5,977 nucleotides of DNA from NCBI GenBank assembly GCA_030671985.1, contig DAOVHI010000090.1, positions 1-5,977 of the forward strand. Direction: 5' to 3'. This document shows positions 1-5,469 of the stretch, one piece after another; position 1 is the stretch's first letter, and every line of letters begins with the position of its first letter. Under the pieces are notes generated by a model. It was not told the origin of the DNA and made no database searches. It saw only the letters and a list, made by a program, of their open reading frames with translations. This stretch comes from JAHJDO01 sp030671985 [NCBI: bacterium]. GTDB lineage: Bacteria; JAHJDO01. The translations under genes were made by a program, and so were the position numbers.

Positions 1-1026
1 AGAATTAATGAAGCGGAATATAAGATTTTTACCGATGTTCGCAGTCAGACTGCATGTGAAACTGTCAGACTTCAAAAAATAGCGCGCACCATTGGTATGC
101 TGGATTCAGTAAGTTCGTTAGCGTTAGCGGCTATTCAAAACAATTATGTAAGACCAGAGATTACAGATTCCGATGTTATAGAGATTATTGACGGCAGACA
201 TCCGGTTCTTGAGAGATTGGATATTGGAGATAAATTTGTTCCGAATGACACATATCTTGACAATTCAGCTCAGCAGATACTTGTAATCACAGGACCGAAT
301 ATGGCAGGCAAGTCAACCTATATCAGACAGGTTGCTCTCATTGTTCTCATGGGGCAGATTGGCAGCTTTGTGCCTGCGAAAAGCGCAAAGATCGGTACGG
401 TTGATAGAATATTTACCAGAGTCGGCGCATCAGATGATCTGACAAAAGGACAGAGTACATTTATGATAGAGATGAATGAAGTGGCAAATATACTCAACAA
501 TGCCACTCCGCGCAGTTTGGTGATACTTGACGAAGTAGGCAGAGGCACAAGTACCTTTGATGGTGTTAGCATTGCGTGGGCAGTTGCGGAATATATACAC
601 AATAATCCAAAAGTCAGCGCAAAAACTCTTTTTGCCACTCACTATCATGAACTGACAGAACTGGTTCTCACATTGGAAAGAGCAAAGAATTATAATGTTT
701 CAGTAAAGGAATGGAATAATGAAGTCGTTTTTCTTCACAAGATTGTTGAAGGGCCAACAGATAAAAGCTATGGCATTCATGTAGCATCTCTTGCAGGCCT
801 GCCCAAGAAAGTGATAGAAAGGGCGAAGGATATTCTGGTTAATTTGGAAAATGAGACAATTTCAGAACAGGGTCTTCCAAAATTCGCATCAAAAGAACCT
901 GCCCAACTTACATTCTTTACTCAAGTAGATAATCCTGTCGTAGATGAGATAAAAGATTTAGATACAGAAAACATGACTCCGCTTCAGGCTCTTAAGAAAC
1001 TTGATGAGTTGAAGAAGAAGATTTAA
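1..1026 (+). CDS. mutS: DNA mismatch repair protein MutS, C-terminal part (5' end outside window)
   Basis: MutS binds mismatches and small loops in newly replicated DNA and, with ATP, recruits MutL. The frame is open from base 1, so only the last 341 residues are present, against about 850-880 in full MutS. Residues before 'MLDSVSSLA' (window residues 1-32) continue the lever/clamp region, so the ATG at 97 is internal and not the start. The ABC-type ATPase domain is complete: Walker A GPNMAGKST (nt 292-318), the signature region around DDLTKGQSTFMIEMNE, Walker B LVILDE (nt 517-534) followed by VGRGTSTFDG, and the switch histidine in ATHYHEL. Near the end, QLTFF (nt 904-918) fits the beta-clamp-binding motif of MutS proteins, and the tail MTPLQALKKLDELKKKI is the usual C-terminal helix. 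The stop is TAA at 1024-1026. Nothing looks broken. Identification is very secure from the motifs. Confidence 0.98.
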   Translation, partial: RINEAEYKIFTDVRSQTACETVRLQKIARTIGMLDSVSSLALAAIQNNYVRPEITDSDVIEIIDGRHPVLERLDIGDKFVPNDTYLDNSAQQILVITGPNMAGKSTYIRQVALIVLMGQIGSFVPAKSAKIGTVDRIFTRVGASDDLTKGQSTFMIEMNEVANILNNATPRSLVILDEVGRGTSTFDGVSIAWAVAEYIHNNPKVSAKTLFATHYHELTELVLTLERAKNYNVSVKEWNNEVVFLHKIVEGPTDKSYGIHVASLAGLPKKVIERAKDILVNLENETISEQGLPKFASKEPAQLTFFTQVDNPVVDEIKDLDTENMTPLQALKKLDELKKKI

Positions 1027-1049
1027 CGGCTTAAATCAGCTATTTTATT
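1020..1049 (+). terminator. weak candidate terminator spanning the mutS stop codon
   Basis: A perfect inverted repeat, GATTTAA (1020-1026), loop CGGC, TTAAATC (1031-1037), includes the mutS stop. A T-rich stretch (TATTTTATTCTT) starts four bases further on. The stem has only one G-C pair and the T-run is interrupted, so a rho-independent terminator here would be weak. It is the only hairpin seen after mutS. Confidence 0.3.
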
Positions 1050-1126
1050 CTTCTGTGTCAATCAGATGTTGAAATATAGCCCCTTACATATGACCATAAT
1101 AATTAAAGATTCCAGCAAGATAATTC

Positions 1127-1154
1127 TTGTTAACTTCTACATTTGCAATATAAT
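1127..1154 (+). promoter_or_regulatory. sigma70-type promoter for the DJ-1/PfpI gene
   Basis: The -35 box TTGTTA (1127-1132), a 16-bp spacer and a perfect -10 box TATAAT (1149-1154) predict a start near 1161 and a leader of about 40 nt before the ATG at 1201. The -35 box overlaps a short inverted repeat, CAAGA-TAAT-TCTTG (1116-1129), which could be an operator or chance. This promoter suggests the gene is transcribed on its own, not only by read-through from mutS. Confidence 0.6.
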
Positions 1155-1200
1155 ACAAGGAAATGTGGATTTCGTGTATCATTATTTTTAGGAGTGTGTG

Positions 1201-1710
1201 ATGAAGAAAATTGTAATGATTATTGCGTCTGTGAATTTCAGGGACGAGGAGCTTTCGGTTCCTAAATCTGTTTTTGAGGAATCGGGTGCAACGGTTCATA
1301 TTGCAAGTACGTCACTTGAAGAGGCAAGAGGTAAGTTGGGTATAAAAATTAAGCCGGATATGTTGATTGAGGATATAAGAGTAGAGAATTATGATGCTAT
1401 TGTTTTTGTAGGGGGGACGGGAGCTGAGTGTTATTTTGACAGCGGAATAGCTCACGATATAGCAAGAGAAACTTGTTCAAGGAACAAATTACTTTGCGCA
1501 ATTTGCGCAGGACCTGTCATACTTGCAAATGCTGGGGTTTTGAAGGGAAAGAAAGCCACAGCCTTTCCAACCTTTGGGATGGAACTTGAACGAAAGGGAG
1601 TTATTTATACGGGGGAACCCGTTCAGGTTGACGGAAATATTGTTACGGCCAACGGGCCTCAGAACGCGGAGAGATTTGCCAAAGAAATAATAAAGCTGCT
1701 ATCTTTCTAA
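1201..1710 (+). CDS. DJ-1/PfpI family protein (class I glutamine amidotransferase-like fold)
   Basis: This 169-residue single-domain protein has the DJ-1/PfpI flavodoxin-like fold. The nucleophile elbow is LLCAICAGPVILANAG, with Cys102 matching DJ-1 Cys106, and Glu17 in DEELSVP matches DJ-1 Glu18, which lowers the cysteine pKa. The glycine-rich segment FVGGTGAECYF (69-79) and the closing TANGPQNAERFAKEI also match the family. Cys102 is followed by Ala, not by the His of the Cys-His pair in Pyrococcus PfpI, so I would not call it a protease. Family members have been reported as chaperones, deglycases, glyoxalases or stress proteins, and the sequence does not choose between these. A GTG lies at 1198, but AGGAG (1190-1194) is spaced 6 nt from the ATG at 1201, which I take as the start. 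It has its own promoter upstream. Its TAA directly abuts the stop of the convergent beta-CASP gene. Confidence 0.9.
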   Translation: MKKIVMIIASVNFRDEELSVPKSVFEESGATVHIASTSLEEARGKLGIKIKPDMLIEDIRVENYDAIVFVGGTGAECYFDSGIAHDIARETCSRNKLLCAICAGPVILANAGVLKGKKATAFPTFGMELERKGVIYTGEPVQVDGNIVTANGPQNAERFAKEIIKLLSF

Positions 1711-3096
1711 CTACCCAAGACACACTGTTTCATTTTTTTCAGGTATCATGCTTTCAACGTTAAGCGAAACCAGTTTTTCTTTCAGCTTTTCAGATTGCTC
1801 AGGTTCGCCGTGGACAATGAATACCTTCTCGAGAGAATCTCTGGCTTCGTTAACATACTGAAACAGACAATCACTGTCTGCATGCGCGCTAAAAGAATCA
1901 ACGACAACAACCTCTGCCTTTAATTTATATGGTCTTCCAAAAATATTGACAGTTGGTTTATCATGTTCAACAATCTTTCTTCCAAGAGTATTTTGAGGCA
2001 TGTATCCCACAATAACGATAGTATTATATTGCTTTTCTATATTGTTTTTTAAATGGTGAAGAATTCTTCCGTGCTCACACGTGCCGGACGCAGATATAAT
2101 AACCATAGGGCCTTTTTTATTATGCAGCTGCTTTGATTGTTCAACGCCCTCTATATAGGTTATGTTCTCACTGGCAAGAGGATCCATGTCCTGTATTTCT
2201 TTGCTAAAGTAATCCTTATTGTTCTCAAAAACCTTTGTTACATTCACAGCGAGCGGACTGTCCACATATATTGGTATCTCTTTTATCTTTCTTTCTCTCA
2301 AAAGCCGCGACAGGAAATATATGACCTCTTGAGTTCTTTCCAATGCAAATGACGGAACAATAATCTTTCCGCCGCGTGCTACGGTCTTATTAACAACTTC
2401 CATGAGCTTCTTCTCCGTTTCTTCTATTGGAGAATGTTTTCTGCCTCCGTATGTACTTTCAACGATAAGATAATCTATATTTTTTGGTATTTCGGGATTT
2501 CCGACATACGGCAGGTTTGGACGACCAAGATCTACCGCATAGGCAATACGTATTGTTTTTCCATTGGCAGAAATATCAACCGTCGGTATAGAAGAGCCCA
2601 GGATATGGCCTGCATCAAAGAACGTAAGCTCCATATCCTCTGTCACTCTCTCTTTCTTATGATAATCAAGAGAGTAAAGATATCTCAAAGAATTTTCAGC
2701 ATCGTATCTTGTGTAAAGCGGCTCTCTTGGCGGGCGTCCTCTTCGCAGGTTTATCTTGTTTACGTATTTTATATCTTCTTCTTGAATATGACCGCTGTCC
2801 GGCAGCATATAGTGGCAGAGCTCCGTTGTTGATGGAGTCAAATATGCCTTTTTTCTGAATCCTTTATTTACAAGTGTCGGGAAATTCCCGCAATGATCAA
2901 TGTGGGCATGCGATATTATACAGCAATCCAGATCCGGCGGATTGATAGGAAACGTAGAATTTACGGTATAATACTCATCTCTATGTCCATGAAAAAGGCC
3001 GCAGTCTATGAGAACTGCAGATTTATCGGTAGTTGCCAAATGCATAGAACCGCTTACTGTTCCAACCCCTCCGCAAAATTTTAAATTTATTGACAT
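1711..3096 (-). CDS. metallo-beta-lactamase / beta-CASP RNase (CPSF73/Ysh1-like, bacterial TTHA0252 type)
   Basis: This 461-residue protein has the length and order of bacterial RNA-processing beta-CASP enzymes (COG1236 type). The metallo-beta-lactamase part has HAHIDH (63-68, two-zinc site), DAGH (H164) and the metal-bridging Asp189 in AVDLGR. The beta-CASP part has motif A in VESTYGGRKH (Glu213), motif B in GRILHHLK (His347/348) and motif C in SFSAHAD (His405), followed by VHGEP (His429). All expected metal ligands are present, so it should be an active, Zn-dependent, cytoplasmic endo- and/or exoribonuclease; its RNA substrates cannot be read from sequence. Two positions look unusual: AVDLGR where SGDLGR or TGDLGR is usual, and SGTCEHGR where SGMCEGGR is usual. 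The ATG at 3096 has AGGTAG 6 nt upstream (3103-3108) and lies 10 bp inside the upstream SprT-like gene, so the two are probably translationally coupled. It is the last gene of the leftward unit. Confidence 0.92.
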   Translation of the reverse strand: MSINLKFCGGVGTVSGSMHLATTDKSAVLIDCGLFHGHRDEYYTVNSTFPINPPDLDCCIISHAHIDHCGNFPTLVNKGFRKKAYLTPSTTELCHYMLPDSGHIQEEDIKYVNKINLRRGRPPREPLYTRYDAENSLRYLYSLDYHKKERVTEDMELTFFDAGHILGSSIPTVDISANGKTIRIAYAVDLGRPNLPYVGNPEIPKNIDYLIVESTYGGRKHSPIEETEKKLMEVVNKTVARGGKIIVPSFALERTQEVIYFLSRLLRERKIKEIPIYVDSPLAVNVTKVFENNKDYFSKEIQDMDPLASENITYIEGVEQSKQLHNKKGPMVIISASGTCEHGRILHHLKNNIEKQYNTIVIVGYMPQNTLGRKIVEHDKPTVNIFGRPYKLKAEVVVVDSFSAHADSDCLFQYVNEARDSLEKVFIVHGEPEQSEKLKEKLVSLNVESMIPEKNETVCLG

Positions 3097-3749
3097 ATAT
3101 AACTACCTGATATCTGTTTTATGGAATTTGAAAGATACTCCTTCTGCCATTTACTTGCTTTTTGGTACAAAGGAAAATCACGTTCAAGTTTTTTGAATTC
3201 TTTAGGGTGCCTTTGTATCCTGCCGTTAATTGTTCTTTGTTTAAATACCTCATGCAGCATTTCGTGATAAACAAGATAGTTGATGTAGTAGGGTGGAACT
3301 TCTTTGGTATCAAGAAGACGATTAATTCTTATAAGGTTTTTTTCTAATCCTGTATCTTTCCACGTTCCCATAAGTCTTTTATTGGGTCTGTGTGACCATG
3401 TGATATGAACATCCAGATTGCCGTCAAAGTATTTAATATTTAGATGGTTGTAGATTTCTCTAAGATTAAATATCTTGCCGATTGGATCCGGCAGGATTCT
3501 GCTAGTTTTTGGTTTGCATACTATTCTATGTCGATTTTGGGATATAAAATCTCTTATTGTTTTCCTGCATGCAGCGCGTGTGCTTTTTCTTGTGAAGTGG
3601 GTGTATATCTTAAGTATTGATTCAAAAACATGTTCAGGAGCATTCTTAAACATGTTATGCAATCGAATAGTTCGTTTGTTGAGGCTTTTCCTACAGCTGA
3701 TCATAACCGTAGAGTTATTTGTATAGCGAAATGTTATTCGACTATTCAA
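3087..3749 (-). CDS. SprT-like zinc metalloprotein (putative metalloprotease)
   Basis: This 220-residue protein carries a SprT-like domain in its second half: LREIYNHLNIKYFDGNL (96-112), ITWSHRPNKRLMGTW (116-130), and the zinc-binding helix YLVYHEMLHEVF with H162-E163-x-x-H166. His181 in RHPKEFKKLERDFP is the likely third ligand. It lacks the C-terminal zinc ribbon of classical SprT. In eukaryotes the related Spartan protein cleaves DNA-protein crosslinks; the role of short bacterial members is not established, so a protease activity is inferred. The N-terminal part (IRLHNMFKNAPEHVF, about 28-42) fits what I recall of a conserved segment in bacterial members. The start is taken as TTG at 3749 because it overlaps the stop of the upstream gene (TTGA) and the first 15 residues look family-like. 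An ATG at residue 16 has no Shine-Dalgarno, and the TTG has none either, so start confidence is moderate. No signal peptide or membrane segment is seen. Confidence 0.85.
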   Translation of the reverse strand: MNSRITFRYTNNSTVMISCRKSLNKRTIRLHNMFKNAPEHVFESILKIYTHFTRKSTRAACRKTIRDFISQNRHRIVCKPKTSRILPDPIGKIFNLREIYNHLNIKYFDGNLDVHITWSHRPNKRLMGTWKDTGLEKNLIRINRLLDTKEVPPYYINYLVYHEMLHEVFKQRTINGRIQRHPKEFKKLERDFPLYQKASKWQKEYLSNSIKQISGSYICQ

Positions 3750-4021
3750 GATTTTGGTTTTTTGTTTTTCTCTTCGGATATTTTTAGACCTATTTTATCA
3801 GCGATCTCATGAAATTCTTTATTATTTATCTCATCAAGAGTTTTTCCGCATCTTTTAAGGCATTCATTAAATTTTATTGCCTTTTCCTGCATTGTCTTAT
3901 GCGTGTCTTCCGAACCTCCTGCCAAAAAGAAATTATGTCCCTTCGTAAAACGCTTATGTTCGTCTTTATTGTCAAGTCCCAACCCGACAAGCATCTTTTC
4001 CCAGTTCTTCTCCCTAACCAT
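3746..4021 (-). CDS. conserved-looking small hypothetical protein (91 aa)
   Basis: I cannot assign a named family. The protein is 91 residues, soluble and highly charged. It has a compact central block FTKGHNFFLAGGSEDTHKTMQEKAIKFNECLKRCGKTL (25-62, about) that looks like a loop followed by an amphipathic helix. A second acidic/basic helix follows (EINNKEFHEIADKIG), and the C-terminus is lysine-rich (KISEEKNKKPKS). There are two cysteines (54 and 58, CLKRC), too few for a zinc site alone. That it is a real gene is supported by an ATG with AAGGA just upstream (4025-4029, close at 3 nt), a stop that overlaps the next start as TTGA, and its position first in a tight unit behind a candidate promoter. 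Its job may relate to the SprT-like or RNase partner, but this is inference from neighbourhood only. Confidence 0.75.
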   Translation of the reverse strand: MVREKNWEKMLVGLGLDNKDEHKRFTKGHNFFLAGGSEDTHKTMQEKAIKFNECLKRCGKTLDEINNKEFHEIADKIGLKISEEKNKKPKS

Positions 4022-4040
4022 GTTTCCTTAATATCCTTTC

Positions 4041-4068
4041 AGTGTTAAGAGCAACTACATTTAACACT
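4041..4068. repeat. 8-bp inverted repeat in the leader of the leftward operon (candidate operator or hairpin)
   Basis: AGTGTTAA (4041-4048) and TTAACACT (4061-4068) are perfect reverse complements separated by 12 bp. The right arm overlaps the proposed leftward -10 box, which is where a repressor site would sit. On the + strand the repeat is followed by six Ts (4068-4073), so it could also act as a weak terminator for rightward antisense transcripts. Neither role is proven. Confidence 0.45.
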
Positions 4069-4087
4069 TTTTTGAGCTATAACTCAA
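4059..4087 (-). promoter_or_regulatory. candidate sigma70 promoter for the leftward three-gene unit
   Basis: Read on the minus strand, TTGAGT (4087-4082), a 17-bp spacer and TTAAAT (4064-4059) match 4/6 bases at each box. It would start transcription about 30 nt upstream of the ATG at 4021. The -35 box lies in a small inverted repeat, TTGAG-CTATAA-CTCAA (4072-4087). It is the best candidate in the gap but not strong. Confidence 0.4.
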
Positions 4088-4113
4088 GGGGAAATTCCTG
4101 ATTTCATGGATTC

Positions 4114-4142
4114 TTGACAGTAGAAACTGAATTTGCTACTAT
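4114..4142 (+). promoter_or_regulatory. strong sigma70 promoter of the riboflavin operon
   Basis: TTGACA (4114-4119) matches the -35 consensus perfectly, the spacer is exactly 17 bp, and the -10 box is TACTAT (4137-4142, 5/6). Transcription should begin at about 4148-4150, which is the first base of riboswitch helix P1, so the aptamer would sit at the very 5' end of the mRNA. Confidence 0.85.
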
Positions 4143-4149
4143 GGATTTG

Positions 4150-4279
4150 TCTTCGGGGCAGGGTGAGATTCCCTACCGGCGGTAGATCTTCTTGTTGAAG
4201 AAAGCCCGCAAATTCTGGCGTAAGCAGAATTGATACGGTGAGAGTCCGTAGCCGACAGTATAGTCTGGATGGGAGAAGA
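4150..4279 (+). promoter_or_regulatory. FMN riboswitch (RFN element)
   Basis: The aptamer binds flavin mononucleotide and turns off riboflavin genes. The conserved blocks appear in order: TCTTCGGGGCAGGGTGAGAT, TCCCTACCGGCGGT, AGCCCGC, the P5 region with ACGG...CCGTAGCCGACAGT, and AGTCTGGATGGGAGAAGA. The helices can be drawn. P1 is TCTTC (4150-4154) with GAAGA (4275-4279). P2 is formed by GGG/CCC around TGAGATT. A variable stem is TCTTC/GAAGA in 4184-4202. P4 is AATTCTG/CAGAATT, P5 is ACGG/CCGT and P6 is GAC/GTC. It lies directly after a strong promoter and before a terminator and ribD, as in known attenuation-type FMN switches. Identification is very secure. Confidence 0.97.
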
Positions 4280-4298
4280 TAGAATATGAACTGGTTTG

Positions 4299-4324
4299 AC
4301 CCTGAAGAGATTCGGGGTTTTTTT
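4299..4324 (+). terminator. intrinsic terminator of the FMN riboswitch expression platform
   Basis: ACCCTGAA (4299-4306), tetraloop GAGA and TTCGGGGT (4311-4318) form an 8-bp stem with one G-T wobble, followed by seven Ts (4318-4324). It lies 20 nt after the aptamer and 20 nt before the ribD ATG, so it would stop transcription before ribD when FMN is bound. The 5' arm (4300-4308) can instead pair over 9 bp with the riboswitch 5' strand TCTTCGGGG (4150-4158), a candidate antiterminator for the FMN-free state. Confidence 0.9.
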
Positions 4325-4344
4325 GGTTTAGATATAGGAATTAA

Positions 4345-5466
4345 ATGATTAACGAAGACGTAAAATTCATGAAACTGGTTTTAGCTTTGGCGAAGAAAGG
4401 AGAGGGATATACGTCTCCTAATCCAATGGTTGGAGCGCTTATTGTTAAGAACGGACAGATAGTCGGAAAAGGATACCATGCATATTCCGGAGCGAATCAC
4501 GCAGAGGTTTGCGCTATTGAAGACGCTGGCAGAAAAGCAAGGAATGGGACGTTGTATGTAAATTTGGAACCGTGCGCGCATACCAACAAAAAAACACCTC
4601 CATGCGTGCCTGCTATTGTTAAAAGCGGATTGAGCAGAGTAGTGATAGGGATGAGAGATCCGAATCCACTGGTAAACGGCAAGGGTATTCGGGCATTAGA
4701 AAAAACCAATATTCAGGTTGTATGCGGAGTTATGGAAGAGCAGGCAAAGGAACTTAATAAGGTTTATGCCAAACATATAACAACCGGACTACCGTTCGTT
4801 ACGGTCAAATACGCAATGAGTATTGACGGTAAAATTGCTACAAGAACGGGTGATTCAAAATGGATAAGCAACGACAAATCCAGGAGGTTTGTACACCGGT
4901 TAAGAAGCATCTCTGATTCAGTTCTAGTCGGATTAAATACTGTTATTAATGATGATCCGCGTCTTACCCCAAGAAGCGGCAGTATTACAGATAAAATGCC
5001 AATAAGAATAGTATTGGACAGCAGGGCAAGGATTCCGACGAAATCAAGAATTTTGGATACTGTAGGAGCAGGTTTGAAACCTGCCCGCACCATTATTGCA
5101 GTCACAAAAAACGCTCCCAACTCCAATGTCGAAAAACTGAAACAAATGGGTGTTGAAATAATATGTTGTGAAAGTGACAAAAATAACATGATTAATATTC
5201 CTGATCTGCTTGGTAAATTAGGCAAAAAAGGCATTACGAGCATTCTTGTTGAAGGAGGCTCAAAAGTGATGTCTTCATTTGTAGAGAAAAGGGCTGTAGA
5301 GAGAATTTATGCATTTATTGGTCCAAAAATAATAGGTGGGAATGAGGCGCCGGTTCCTTTTGTAAACAATGGAGTAAATAAAATAAAGGATGCGGTTTCT
5401 CTGAATAATATTAAAGCAAGAAGATTTGAAGATGATATAATGATAGAAGGATATCCGAACTGGTAA
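4345..5466 (+). CDS. ribD: bifunctional riboflavin biosynthesis protein RibD (pyrimidine deaminase/reductase)
   Basis: RibD deaminates the pyrimidine ring of the GTP-cyclohydrolase II product and then reduces its ribose side chain with NADPH, two early steps of riboflavin synthesis in the cytoplasm. The 373-residue length is normal. The N-terminal cytidine-deaminase-like domain (1-145) has HAE (His52, Glu54) and PCAHTNKKTPPC (zinc ligands Cys77 and Cys87). The zinc loop is one residue longer than the usual PCxHxGKTPPC form. The C-terminal reductase domain (150-373) has VTVKYAMSIDGKIA, SKWISNDKSRRFVHRLR, DSVLVGLNTVINDDPRLTPR and the nucleotide-binding LVEGGSKVMSSF. Residues 240-249 (VGAGLKPART) come from a palindromic DNA insertion in a loop that varies in the family. 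AGGA (4336-4339) lies 5 nt before the ATG. Expression should fall when FMN is high through the riboswitch upstream; ribE follows after 3 nt. Confidence 0.97.
   Translation: MINEDVKFMKLVLALAKKGEGYTSPNPMVGALIVKNGQIVGKGYHAYSGANHAEVCAIEDAGRKARNGTLYVNLEPCAHTNKKTPPCVPAIVKSGLSRVVIGMRDPNPLVNGKGIRALEKTNIQVVCGVMEEQAKELNKVYAKHITTGLPFVTVKYAMSIDGKIATRTGDSKWISNDKSRRFVHRLRSISDSVLVGLNTVINDDPRLTPRSGSITDKMPIRIVLDSRARIPTKSRILDTVGAGLKPARTIIAVTKNAPNSNVEKLKQMGVEIICCESDKNNMINIPDLLGKLGKKGITSILVEGGSKVMSSFVEKRAVERIYAFIGPKIIGGNEAPVPFVNNGVNKIKDAVSLNNIKARRFEDDIMIEGYPNW
5062..5090 (+). repeat. palindromic element inserted in frame in ribD
   Basis: The core GCAGGTTT-G-AAACCTGC (5068-5084) is a perfect palindrome with 8-bp arms and a single central base. 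The flanks GTAGGA (5062-5067) and CCGCAC (5085-5090) are partly complementary, as if a longer 29-bp palindrome had decayed. It encodes VGAGLKPART (residues 240-249) in the variable loop between ILDT and TIIAVTK. From memory, similar GAG(L/F)KPA peptides recur in unrelated proteins of some uncultured bacteria, which suggests a dispersed genomic repeat. Only one copy is in this window, so dispersal cannot be shown here. Confidence 0.6.
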
Positions 5467-5469
5467 AAT

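Noticed and set aside
318-638. 106-codon open frame on the minus strand inside mutS
   Set aside because: It is a shadow of the highly conserved MutS ATPase domain; its sequence reflects the reverse of those codons.
1198-1200. GTG as start of the DJ-1/PfpI gene
   Set aside because: AGGAG at 1190-1194 is only 3 nt from the GTG but 6 nt from the ATG at 1201, which also fits the usual family N-terminus MKKIV.
1609-1622. Hairpin ACGGG-GGAA-CCCGT near the end of the DJ-1/PfpI gene
   Set aside because: It lies within the conserved coding segment TGEPVQVDG and no T-run follows, so it is not a terminator.
2511-2520. GCAGGTTTGG, resembling one arm of the ribD palindrome
   Set aside because: There is no second arm, and the bases encode a family-typical PNLPY segment of the RNase, so the match is chance.
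2434-2832. 132-codon open frame on the plus strand inside the beta-CASP gene
   Set aside because: It is antisense to a gene with all catalytic motifs intact and shows no recognisable domain or ribosome site.
4764-5243. 159-codon open frame on the minus strand inside ribD
   Set aside because: It is fully antisense to a clear RibD coding region, has hydrophobic, low-information sequence and no family motif.
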